Assembly (NCBI RefSeq): GCF_037176765.1
Contig: NC_090034.1
Coordinates: forward strand, 28,671,875-28,735,874
DNA length: 64,000 bases
Origin: Anolis sagrei
Lineage: Eukaryota; Chordata; Lepidosauria; Squamata; Anolidae
Direction: 5' to 3'
Positions within the stretch are counted from its first letter, which is position 1, and each line of letters opens with the position of its first letter. Below the pieces are notes generated by a model that saw only the letters and a program-made list of their open reading frames with translations, had not been told where the DNA came from and did no database searches. Shown in pieces: positions 55,290-64,000 of the stretch. The position numbers and the translations under genes were made by a program.

Positions 55290-55762
55290 ATGGAATAGTA
55301 AAGGTAAAGGTTTCCCCTCAACATTAAGTCTAGTCATGTCCAACTCTGGGGGTGAGGCTCATCTCCATTTCTAAGCCAGAGAACTGGCATTGTCTGTAGA
55401 CACTTCCTAGGTCAAGCACCCAGCATGACTGCATGAAGCGCTGTTACCCTACCGTCAAAACGGTACCTATTTATTTATTTTTTTGGAATAAGATTCAGTT
55501 TATGGTATTGGGTTACACATATTAAAGTGTCTCAGACAAAACATTTTAAAAGTCAAACCTCTCTTAAAAGTCAAGCCAAAGATTTTCTGGACCAAGTGGT
55601 ACCTATTGATCTACTCACATTTGCATGTTTTCGAACTGCTAGGTTGGCAGAAGCTGGGGCTCACAGCAGGAGCTCACCTCGTCCTGCAGATTCAAACCGC
55701 CGACCTTTTGGTCAGCAAATTCTGCAGCTTAGCTGTTTAACCCACTGTGCCACTGCAACATC
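55290..55762 (-). mobile_element. Sauria SINE, interrupted
   Basis: On the minus strand: head GTGGCACAGTGGGTTAAACA with box B GGTTTGAATC, body TTCGAAAACATGCAAATGTG and AGTAACAGCGC-like region, tail GACTTAATGTTGAGGGGAAA then CCTTTACCTTTACT. It is split by a 126-bp insertion at 55472-55597. It lies just 5' of the SERBP1 retrocopy. Confidence 0.85.
55472..55597 (-). mobile_element. Short retroposed insert with 10-bp duplication
   Basis: Flanked by GGTACCTATT at 55462-55471 and 55598-55607. It ends in AAATAAATAAAT on the minus strand, so it was copied from RNA. Its start shares about 20 bases (TGGTCCAGAAAATC-type) with 56155-56178. The source is unknown. Confidence 0.6.
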
Positions 55763-56924
55763 GAAAAATTTCAGAAGGAAAATAGCATGTACTTTTTAGA
55801 CTACAAATGTGTAAATAGTACAAAATTATACCACAACATCCGATGGTCATGATGCATCATTTATACTCCAGATAAGTATAAAACATAGAAACACAATGGG
55901 TTCTTGTCTATAAGGAAGGAGGAGACACAACTGTATGTTTTCACATTCTTTACTATATATGTGTCATATAATATAAATCAAAGAGGAGAGACAAAGTCAA
56001 TAGGCAAAGAAACGTTACAGCTTGGGGAATGGAGTACTGTGCAAAAGCGCATTGCCTAACTGGTCAGCCAGAGTCCCAAAAAGAAACATAATGGCCCCAT
56101 GTTTTGCCTCGGTTTCCACTCGTTTACCCTCCGATCTGTGAGAATCCCCCTGGGGAAGGCCAAGGATTTTCTGGACCAGACATTAGAGATTTGGTTGTTT
56201 CCCAAATTTGTGGGAAATGCTCCAGATTCCAGTCTCATCAAGGTGTTCGCAACAACACTCCCAGCTCCGACCTCACAGAGCGTGATAATCGGGATTTCCT
56301 CGCCAACAGCTGAAAAGGATCATGAAATTATCCTTCTGTTTTTTTTGATAGAAGGTTTGCCGAGGTTACTGTTGTGAATGTCAAGAGTAGGAGGGGGAGA
56401 AAAGGGGAATTCAAGAAGGAGATTCCCGACCCCATCCAATGAGGCTGGACTAGTTGGCCTTTGGGACCCCCCTTCCAACTCTAAGAATGGGTCATTTGGC
56501 TCTGTCACCAGAACAATTGGCTGCAGGAGTCCTCAGCTCGATTTGGCTTTGAAGAGGGACACTGTTAAAGCAAATATTTTTGGACAGTAATGAGCTTTTC
56601 AATGACCCCATCTGTTCCTGCTTCTCTTGGGCCTCCTCCAGCCTTTGCTTTCCAGAACAATTTGTAAAGGCTCCGTTAGAGCCAGAGAAAACCTAGACGC
56701 AAGACTCTGAAGCCCTTGGTAGTGTTGGTGCGGCCAAATTTCCATCTTGTAAAAAGCAAAAGCCCTCTCAATAATTAAGTTATGCTCTCTCCGTTCTTGG
56801 ACACCTTTGTCCTTTGCAAGTTGAAAAACAGTTCTTATTTACTGTTAGTCTTTTAAGGAGGGGAAACAGGCCAAGGTTGGGAGGTGGGTGATCTACTTAA
56901 CCCAAAAAATAGATCCCATATTGG
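55763..56924. other. No gene recognised
   Basis: Low-copy looking sequence with short frames. 56155-56178 resembles the insert at 55472. Confidence 0.45.
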
Positions 56925-57045
56925 GTTGCTGTAAGTTTTTCGGGCAGTATGGCCATGTTCCAGTAGCCTTCTTTCCTGACTTTTTGCCTACATCTGTGGC
57001 AAGCATCCTCAAAGGTTTGTTCAGAGGTCTGTTGTAAATTTATTA
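56925..57045 (-). mobile_element. Penelope-like 3' terminal fragment
   Basis: TTGGGTTGCTGTAAGTTTTT and GCCTACATCTGTGGC mark the reverse of the Penelope end. Confidence 0.6.
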
Positions 57046-57364
57046 ATGCTGCAACAAATGGTCGTATGCATTTACACCAAAAGAATCAAGTTCTAACAAG
57101 CATCTATACAAAACACTGTAAAATCCAACAGTTAAAAGCAAATAGATGCAAGCAAGATCAATCAGAAAGTGCAAAATGTACATTGAAAAGTGCAGTGACG
57201 CAAGTGCAACATGTGCTAGGAACTGCATGTTAACAGATAAGAAACCAGTACAAAAGTTCATTCATATTAAAGATTAGATTATATCTATTACGGGCCAGGC
57301 TGTAGACCTGTCAGTAAATCAACAGTCATTATAAATGCTCCCTTCTCAGGAGAAGTCATATCTA
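57046..57364. other. No gene seen
   Basis: AT-rich unassigned sequence. Confidence 0.4.
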
Positions 57365-57835
57365 CATGATCCCTTAATACATGTTGTGGTGACACCCAAC
57401 AATAAAATTATTTTCGTTGCTACTTCATAACTGTAATTTTGCTACCGTTATGAATCATAATGTAAATATCTGATATGCAGGATATATTTTCATTCACTGG
57501 GCCAAGTTTAGCACAAATATCCGATACGTCCAAATTTGAATACTAGTGGGGTTTGGGAGGGGGAATTAATGTTGTCGTTTGGAAATTGCAGTTCCTGGGA
57601 TTTATAGTTAACCTACAATCAAAGAGCATTCTGAACTTCACCAACGATAGAATCGAACCAAACTTGGCACACAGAACTCCCATGACCAACAGAAAATACT
57701 GGAAGGGTTTGGTGGGCATTGACCTTGAGTTTTGGAGTTGTAGTTCACCTACATCCAGAGAGCACTGGGATAGATCTGGACCAAACTTGGTACAAATGCC
57801 CAAATATGCCTAAATGTGAACACTTGTGGATGAAG
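57365..57835 (+). mobile_element. hAT-Charlie-type element (OC1/URR1-like)
   Basis: CATGTTGTGGTGACACCCAA and TGTAATTTTGCTACCGTTAT at the start, then the same repeated units as at 8591-9330. The left terminus is missing and the right end passes into LTR-like sequence. Confidence 0.65.
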
Positions 57836-58320
57836 ATGTATTTTCCAGAAACTCAGAACAATAATTTAGCTGGCTCAAATGCTTAGGAAAGCTATAGCCA
57901 GCGATTATACACACATTAATCATTTAATCCACACATTTTTCCTCCTGGTTCATTGTTTCCTGCCTGGACTGCCTCCTTCCTTCCCATTGGCCAGCAGGCG
58001 GAAGTGGCATTATCTCCCTGATTGGCTGAGGCGTGGTTGAGCCGGCCACACCTCCCAGCCAGCTGATGACTCCAACCAATCAGCGTGTCGGCTTTGGCAA
58101 ATAATTGCAGTTTGACATCCGCTCCAGTTGGAATGAAATAAACAACTCAGTGGCATTTTCTTCAACTTTGGTGAGATTTATTTGGGAAAATTTAGTTTCT
58201 TTCTTGCCAGGGCAAACAGATCCTCATTGGTGGGTCTGACCAGCCTCTGTCTCCAAGGCAAGGCCCTCCAAATTCTTGCTCGATATCAGCTTCTCACACA
58301 GAACCCTCATGCCTTGAAGG
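57836..58320 (+). mobile_element. LTR-element fossil fragment
   Basis: Parallels 40180-40757: GATGTATTTTCCAGAAACTC, the CCAAT-type GATTGGCTGAGGCGTGG block and CAACTTTGGTGAGATTTATT. Old and partial. Confidence 0.5.
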
Positions 58321-58987
58321 GACTCACTGGTGCGAGCCTCCCTCCAGCCTCACATGCTCTCCCTCAGCTGCACATGTGCACCAACCACACTGCCATGCGC
58401 CAAGCATGCCTGCTCTCCCCTCTCCATTTGGATTCCCATAAACAGACCCCCACCTTGGCTGAGAGGCTTGCCAATCACAGCAGAGGAGAGCTTTTGATGG
58501 GAAGATTTGTCAGGATAATTGCAGTTATTTTATGTATGTTTTTCAATGTGTTAGTATTGTATTTCAAGATGGATTCAGTCATGTTCAATCTTGTTCATAT
58601 GTGCAGTAGATTATTTTTGTTATAGGCCAGAGTAAAGTCCTTCCCAGATAACAGCTCTGGGAAGAATAGGGAGTCAACCGGCTAGGACATAGATACGTCA
58701 GAAGGGCAGGATGTTTTTCTTTGTCTGTGTGTTTAGTCCTGTACTACGTAGTCGCCATCTTTCATTATCAACATGTAGTCGCCTGTAGATAGATGCTTCT
58801 AGTAAAGTTATTTTGGAACCGAAGAAGAATGCTGTGTGTTAAATGAGTCTGTGTGTTTTGGAAACCTCACGTTCGCTGTGCCAGACCGGAGGGTCTCACT
58901 CTGACAAGATTCGCCGTCTGTTTCCAAAAAGGAAGAGAAGGACTGGTGGAGAGATCTTCATCCTTCTCTGCCAAAGGGATTCTTAAG
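58321..58987. other. No gene recognised
   Basis: A 147-codon frame at 58182-58625 (+) overlaps the LTR fossil and shows no family motif. The TAGTAAAGTTATTTTGG stretch near 58800 could be another retroelement terminus. Confidence 0.4.
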
Positions 58988-59085
58988 ACCATCAGAAATA
59001 TATGTTTTCTGATGGTCTTTGTTGACCCCTCTAAAAACCCCTCACAACCTCCCCCCACAGGTCCCAAGTTGAGAAATGTTGATCG
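58988..59085 (+). mobile_element. hAT-Charlie-type right end
   Basis: CTGATGGTCTTTGTTGACCC through AAGTTGAGAAATGTTG, as at the right end of the element at 8591. Confidence 0.55.
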
Positions 59086-59089
59086 ACAT

Positions 59090-59848
59090 GGTTTCAAGTT
59101 AGTTGCTTTCTCAGCCTTGTTGCCATGGTGATGAATTTTGCCACTATGAGAGTCACCTGGTGGCAGTTGTCCTCTAAAAGATATCTAACAATCCTATGTG
59201 GGGGATGGCTGGTCACGCAGGACAGGATTGGATATAAAAGTTGGCTACGTTGCACTGTGTAGAAGCAGCACTGTAATAAAATGTGTTCTATTGTTTCCAT
59301 TTTGTTTCCTCCACAGGGGCCTAGTCTTTGGGAGTAAGGAATTCCAGACAGTCTGTCTCTTAGTAGTTCTGAGGGAAATACGTTTAATCTCACCTTTGTA
59401 AAGAGTCTGCAATATTTAGTCACTGTTAAGGCTTTTTAGGTATTCACATGCTCCCTGTATGGTAAATTTAGGATTCTGGGGAAGCATGATGAATTTGAGT
59501 GGGCTCTAAGCTCTCCCAGGGCAATGTCCCACAACCTTTGCTTCAGGGATTCTTGCGCCATTTTGAGTCCCAAAAGGAGCAGAAGGGGTGTGGATATTCC
59601 AGTTGAGGCTGCTTTTTATTCGGTCCTCAACACCCAAAGGGGTTTGGAGGCTTCATAAGGGAGATGATGTAGTAAACCTGTTCCCGGTTTGAATACCATT
59701 GTTTTTAACCATAGGTTCATTTTCAAAGTCCACCAGGCCCTAGTACTCAGTGGGCATTCACCTGTTTCTAGAAGCAGGACCACATTAGGTATGCAAGAAG
59801 GCACATTTAGAAGATCGCTTATAAATCTTGCTTGCACTCTATCTAGAT
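59090..59848 (-). mobile_element. Non-LTR element 3' part (I/R1-like, uncertain)
   Basis: On the minus strand 59891-59616 encodes DLLNVPSCIPNVVLLLETGE and TRAWWTLKMNLWLK. 59423-59094 encodes a knuckle-like CGGNKMETIEHILLQC and YLLEDNCHQVTLIVAKF. I recall this pattern from LINE C-termini in lizards but cannot fix the clade. Confidence 0.5.
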
Positions 59849-60075
59849 CAGTGGGTCCCAACCTTTTTTTGATCAGGGACCACTTCACCAAGGACTACTT
59901 GACCAGGGACCACTGTGACCAGGGACCACTCTCCAACATTAGGACCAAAAGGGTTACAAATCAGTTTTTGTCAACTATAGATACGGTTTGGGGTGCTGAT
60001 TCAGAAATTTTCATTAGATAGACCACATCAGCTCTAGTTTCTGATACAGATCATATGGCAGGCAGTGCGAACGGA
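59849..60075 (-). mobile_element. hAT fragment of the 33707 family
   Basis: Starts CAGTGGGTCCCAACC and continues with repeated GACCAGGGACCACT and AAGGGTTACAAATCAG, the reverse of the right part of 33707-34150. Truncated. Confidence 0.7.
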
Positions 60076-60204
60076 GTGGGAATAAAATAAATAAATAAAG
60101 AGAAAGGAGGCTTGCGGACAGCAACCCAGAGATTATGGCTATGAAAGTCTTTGACAACAGATTCTATGTTTCTGTCCCATGCTGGCCCTATTTCTCTTTT
60201 TAGT

Positions 60205-60690
60205 GATGCCAATGTTTTGGCCAGGCTTTAGCACAGCAGGTTAACCGCCAGCTGCAAAATAAATCTTGCCAATCGAAATGTTGACAGTTCAAGCCTGGGT
60301 CGGGGTGAGCTCCTGGCTGTCAGCCCAGCTTCTGACCACCTAGCAGATCGAAAACAGCAATGTGAGTAGATAAATAGATACCACTTTTTTGAAAAGCGGA
60401 GAGGTAATAAAAAGGCGCCCATAAGGACATACCAACGATAAGGAGGTTGTATATGGAAAACAAAGCATGGAAGATGGAGCAATAGCACCCCCTTCCCATG
60501 GCCAGAGTTGAGCACAGCCTCCAGATGTCAGAGATGGAAAAATATGGGAAAAGCCTATACTCCGTTTATGTATTGTCTGTCCAGGTCAATTGTATAATGG
60601 CATTGAATGTTTGCCATATATTTGTTCTGTAATCTGCCCTGAGTCCCCTCAGGGAGATAGAGCGGAATATAAATAAAGTATATTATTATT
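60205..60690 (+). mobile_element. tRNA-derived SINE with L2-like tail
   Basis: Head near 60225 with box-B-like GTTCAAGCC, body resembling the Sauria head and TGTGAGTAGATAAATAG, and a tail CTGAGTCCCCTCAGGGAGAT then (ATT)n at 60680. The tail is that of L2 LINEs, so L2 is the likely driver. Confidence 0.7.
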
Positions 60691-61849
60691 AATTAAACTT
60701 CTTCCCACATATTTCCTTCTTCTTTGGAATTCCTTCAATGTTAAGATCAGGTCTGTTTAACACTGTTTTATTAGGAGATCCCTACTTCGAAACACATTTA
60801 GGGGCTTAACCAAACCACCCTTATGTTCCCTTTCAACTCTTAAAATCCCATTATATTAAACTAAACTGTTTACATTCCGTATTTTTTTCCCCAGCAATGC
60901 CTTGTTGAGCTCACACAGGTGGGAAAGATCAAAGATTCGATGTTTTTAACGTCTTGCGGGCAACTCGAAAAGTGCAAACATTTTGACCTGGTAACTGATA
61001 TTTTGGTAGAAATTCTACCTGCCAACAAAGCCGAGACCAATCAGGTGAGCATAATGGACAGGAAGACACAAATATTGCAGGGAGAATAACCACCCGTGTC
61101 TCTTTGATGTGCTTATCTCCCTGCCTTTTGGAGCATTTGACTATTGCAGTGACCCCAGACACTGAAGAATGAAGACATCTGGCCACAAGATTTCTGCAGT
61201 GAGCCAACAAAGGTACTATAAATTACAGAGGGAAAAATGCAGCTTTTCCATTGTGGAGCCTTTTATAGATTCGTTCCAGCCCCAGCTGGAAATGGGTTTG
61301 ATTTTGTTTTCTTTCAAGCAATATATGAAAGAGAGAGAGATACCATAAACCAGGATAGCAAACGTTAAAATTCCTGAATACTGTATTAAACTTTTTAAAT
61401 TGTTTGCAAGTCTAGAGGTGGAAATGAATGGATAATCCTCAATATCCATCCCACTAACTGGTTTTTGAGTCAGCAGGGCATATTTAAATTACTCCATTCC
61501 CATCCAAGCTGCTGACATGACTTCCTGGGAAACTTCATGGACGTAGTTGTAGAGAGTTGGCCTAGATTTGGATCTGTTCTGAAGCTATGATTCTACCCTT
61601 TTACTTGGTGGTCAATTTCTGGAGAGACTTGGGATGCTGACCTCTTGGTTGAAGTTCTTAATTTGGTCCCAGGTCAATTTCAAGTTCACTTTATTATGGT
61701 CAGGGACCAGTTCAAGAGGAGGGACATAGTCCCATACATGAATATCAGAGTTAAGGGTTAAGAGATTTAAAACTCTGAAATAAGCGTATTGAAATAGAGC
61801 AATTTAGAATGGTCACGGATAGTGAGATCCGAGCCACAGATAGTGAAAC
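60691..61849. other. No gene seen
   Basis: Unassigned sequence with short frames only. Confidence 0.45.
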
Positions 61850-62720
61850 ATGAAGCACAGATACTGAGTCCTGATAAGCGGTTGCCAGTACTGCCGACAG
61901 GCCACCTTGTAGGTCTGTGCGTCTGGCAAGATGAAGACGCTACCCAATATTTCCCAATGAAGAAGTCTCACCAAGTTGAGACAGAAGACAGCAAGGTAGT
62001 TTATTCAATCAGCTAAAGAGATGCCAGCTCACCAGGCCCGTAGCCAGGATTTTGTTTGGGGGGGGGGGGGCTGAGTTTGGTTCAGGGGGGCTGAGTCCGA
62101 GTGAAAGAGGGTCTACCCTAGCAAACCTTTTGTATCGTTACCCCAATACCCCCATGCATATGGGATATATTGAGCATGGTGATCAGATCATGATATGAAT
62201 AAACATAACAGTTTAAATAATGTACCAGTAAGGCCTTCTCGCGGACCACCATGAGAATTTCGGGGGGGGGGGGGCTGAAGCCCCCCAAGCCCCACCCCCC
62301 ACCCCACCCCCGGCTACATGCCTGCAGCTCACGGTAATCTGCCAAAGGAAGCTGAGATCCCATCTGCAAGTCAAACATGCAGTTTTATACATTCAAATCC
62401 TTTGTCTTTCCCGATCCCGCCCCACCTGGAGCTGGCTCCTGTGTTGATTGGTGAAGCCACATGACACAACCAGTTAGGAGTGACATCCTCTGTGAGGTGG
62501 GACTGCAGCACCCGCCCGCCAACCAAGGAACATTCCCTACTTCCAATGCAGATTCCTGCTCTCCAATGGCAGACAGCAGGCAGGATGGTCCAGGAGAGAA
62601 AGGAATGCAAAATGTTCTGAATGGGTTACCTTTGACCCAGCAGAGGGACAAAACAAAGAGAGGTCATCAGGTCCCATACTGATCATTTTGTAGTCTTGCT
62701 GATTATCTTTATGAGTCCCC
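61850..62720 (-). mobile_element. LTR (fossil), with a hAT inserted
   Basis: Read on the minus strand it has LTR order: a U3-like GC-rich part with CCAAT (near 62440), a TATAAAA box near 62385, AATAAA near 62003 and a U5-like CAACTTGGTGAGACTTC near 61975. The family is unresolved; the U5 resembles that of the 40.2 and 63.5 kb fossils. No coding region was seen beside it. Confidence 0.55.
62033..62324. mobile_element. hAT MITE with exact 8-bp duplication
   Basis: Starts CAGGCCCGTAGCC and ends GGCTACATGCCTG, 13-bp inverted ends with two mismatches. Flanked by CAGCTCAC at 62025-62032 and 62325-62332. 292 bp, with G-runs at both sides of the interior and no coding capacity. Confidence 0.9.
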
Positions 62721-62949
62721 GATCATGCAGGTCTAGTGACTGCACTAGTGTCCATTGGGTTCCAATTCAGTATATTGTTCAGGGATTATGGGATTTGATG
62801 ATCTATTCCTGAGAAAGAGAAGACAGTATTGTGGAGAGCAGGGCAAGTCATCCCAACACCAAGGAAGGAAATGCCAGATGATCAATGTCTTTTCATATGT
62901 GCATGTGGCTGAACAAAGAACAGGTGGTCTGACTCCGTGGCCTGTTGTC
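62721..62949. other. No gene seen
   Basis: Unassigned; may be the outer part of the LTR fossil to the left. Confidence 0.35.
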
Positions 62950-64000
62950 TCTTGCACAGCCAGTAGTATGGGCCACAGATGATGGGTGATTGAGTCCTTT
63001 GTGATTGAGATGATGCCCAGGGGAAACTGCTGGAGGGAGTTCCTGCTTCTTGAGGTGCTGGCGAAAGGTCACAAAGGTCTTGCTGGGTGTCTTTGAGGTC
63101 GAATCCGGAACTCCTTGCCTTCAAGCTGATCTGACTTGCAGCAGGGAGTTCCTCGGTTCTCATTGACCTGCTAGGGCCAACCTACATGAACGTGGCCACA
63201 GCAGCAGCTGCAACTCAGAAGCCTTCTTATTACTTTGTTTTCTTCCCCTCCTAACATTGTAACTAATCCCCCAATAAAAAGTATCAATTAATTGTAACCC
63301 TTTCTTCTCCATATTGTTACTTTGTGTCCTTTCATTGCCTCTAACCCCTCTCTACATAAACCTTTCTTCTCCCGGGCTGCAGATGGCAGCCCAGGATGCG
63401 ATTTTTGCCAGTCACTTTTGCATATTTCAACCTTTCAGGATGATGCCAGGTCGGCTTGAGGAATCTCTTCGTCTCTAGGCACCTCGCTCGTTCTCTCGCG
63501 AGGATTATTGCCCGGCCATCAGGACACACATTGAGTCATTTTAATCCACTCATCTGTACTCTCGGTTCATTGTTTTTCCTATGGACGCCTCCTCCGCTCT
63601 CATTGGTCAAGAACCTGAAGCGACACTGGCTCCCTGATTGGCTAAGGCGCTCCTAAGCCGGCTGCACCTCCCCTCCAGCTGATGATGACAGCCAATCAGA
63701 AGGAAGCCGGCAAGGGGGCTGGGGGCGGGAAATTTGAACTTTGACAGCTCTGTTTCTCTATAAAATGTACTGCAATGTATTGAATGTATGTCTCTCCTGA
63801 TGAATTATTGCGGTTTGACATCCGTACCAGCTGGACGCAATAAATACAATTCAGTGGCGTTTCTTCAACTTTGGTGAGATTTATTTGGAAAAAAACCCAG
63901 GGAAAATTCTTTTGGGTCTCTCCTTTCACTTGCCAGAGTACCAGGCTCTCATTGGTGGCTCTGTGGGCTCCCCTCTCCTAGGCAGGAGCCTCCAAATTCA
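62950..64000 (+). mobile_element. LTR-element fossil, running off the window
   Basis: Contains TGCCTTCAAGCTGATCTGAC and CCCCCAATAAAAAGTATC (as at 38.8 kb), then a promoter-like block with CCAAT boxes, TATAAAA near 63760, AATAAA near 63838 and CAACTTTGGTGAGATTTATT (as at 40.6 and 58.2 kb). Old and broken. The right end lies beyond the window. Confidence 0.5.

Noticed and set aside
55272-55343. N-terminal 24 codons of the SERBP1-like frame
   Set aside because: They translate Sauria SINE tail and spacer, not SERBP1.

Overview
This window is vertebrate nuclear DNA, almost certainly from a squamate reptile and possibly an iguanian lizard. The evidence is its mix of repeats: Sauria-type tRNA SINEs with BovB-like tails, a BovB LINE end, L2, CR1, Rex1-like, RTE-like and several L1 copies, many Penelope-like 3' tails with a GIY-YIG endonuclease, hAT and Helitron elements, and LTR fossils. 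Nothing bacterial or plasmid-like is present. Host coding DNA is well under 5 percent of the window.

Two host genes are clear. NRTN (neurturin, a GDNF-family ligand) lies on the + strand with coding exons at 17839-18013 and 22430-22881. A single-exon alpha-1,3-fucosyltransferase of the FUT3/5/6 group lies on the - strand at 30939-32030. They are tail to tail about 8 kb apart, the same neighbours and orientation as NRTN and FUT6 on human 19p13.3. They share no pathway: one is a secreted neurotrophic factor, the other a Golgi enzyme. A third host-derived sequence is an intronless partial copy of SERBP1 mRNA at 54396-55271 (- strand) that is still open.

Layout: 0-8.6 kb, Penelope tails, a SINE, and a LINE holding a MITE that holds a Helitron. 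8.6-12.1 kb, a hAT element and one L2 inserted into another so that the reading frame runs on across the junction. 13.4-14.4 kb, a 1 kb pyrimidine tract. 15-17.3 kb, SINE and I-group LINE fragments. 17.8-24.2 kb, NRTN, whose intron holds a Rex1-like LINE, a hAT insertion and Penelope/CR1 nests. 24.6-26.2 kb, a hAT-like element split by a solo LTR. 27-29 kb, a purine tract and a minisatellite. 29-30.5 kb, LINE fragments. 30.8-32.1 kb, the fucosyltransferase. 32.4-47.1 kb, deep nests of L1, hAT, Helitron, BovB and Penelope, many with readable target-site duplications. 47-53.5 kb, a SINE and a nearly complete L1 ORF2. 54.3-55.8 kb, the SERBP1 retrocopy and a SINE. 55.8-64 kb, hAT copies, a LINE, SINEs and LTR fossils.

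I found no unknown protein system. The most interesting material is the nested insertion record, including several exact 8-bp hAT duplications and three Helitrons with A^TC...CTAG^T type ends, together with the fused L2 frame, the isoform-specific SERBP1 retrocopy and the conserved NRTN-FUT synteny. Element family names rest on recalled consensus features and were not checked against a repeat library.
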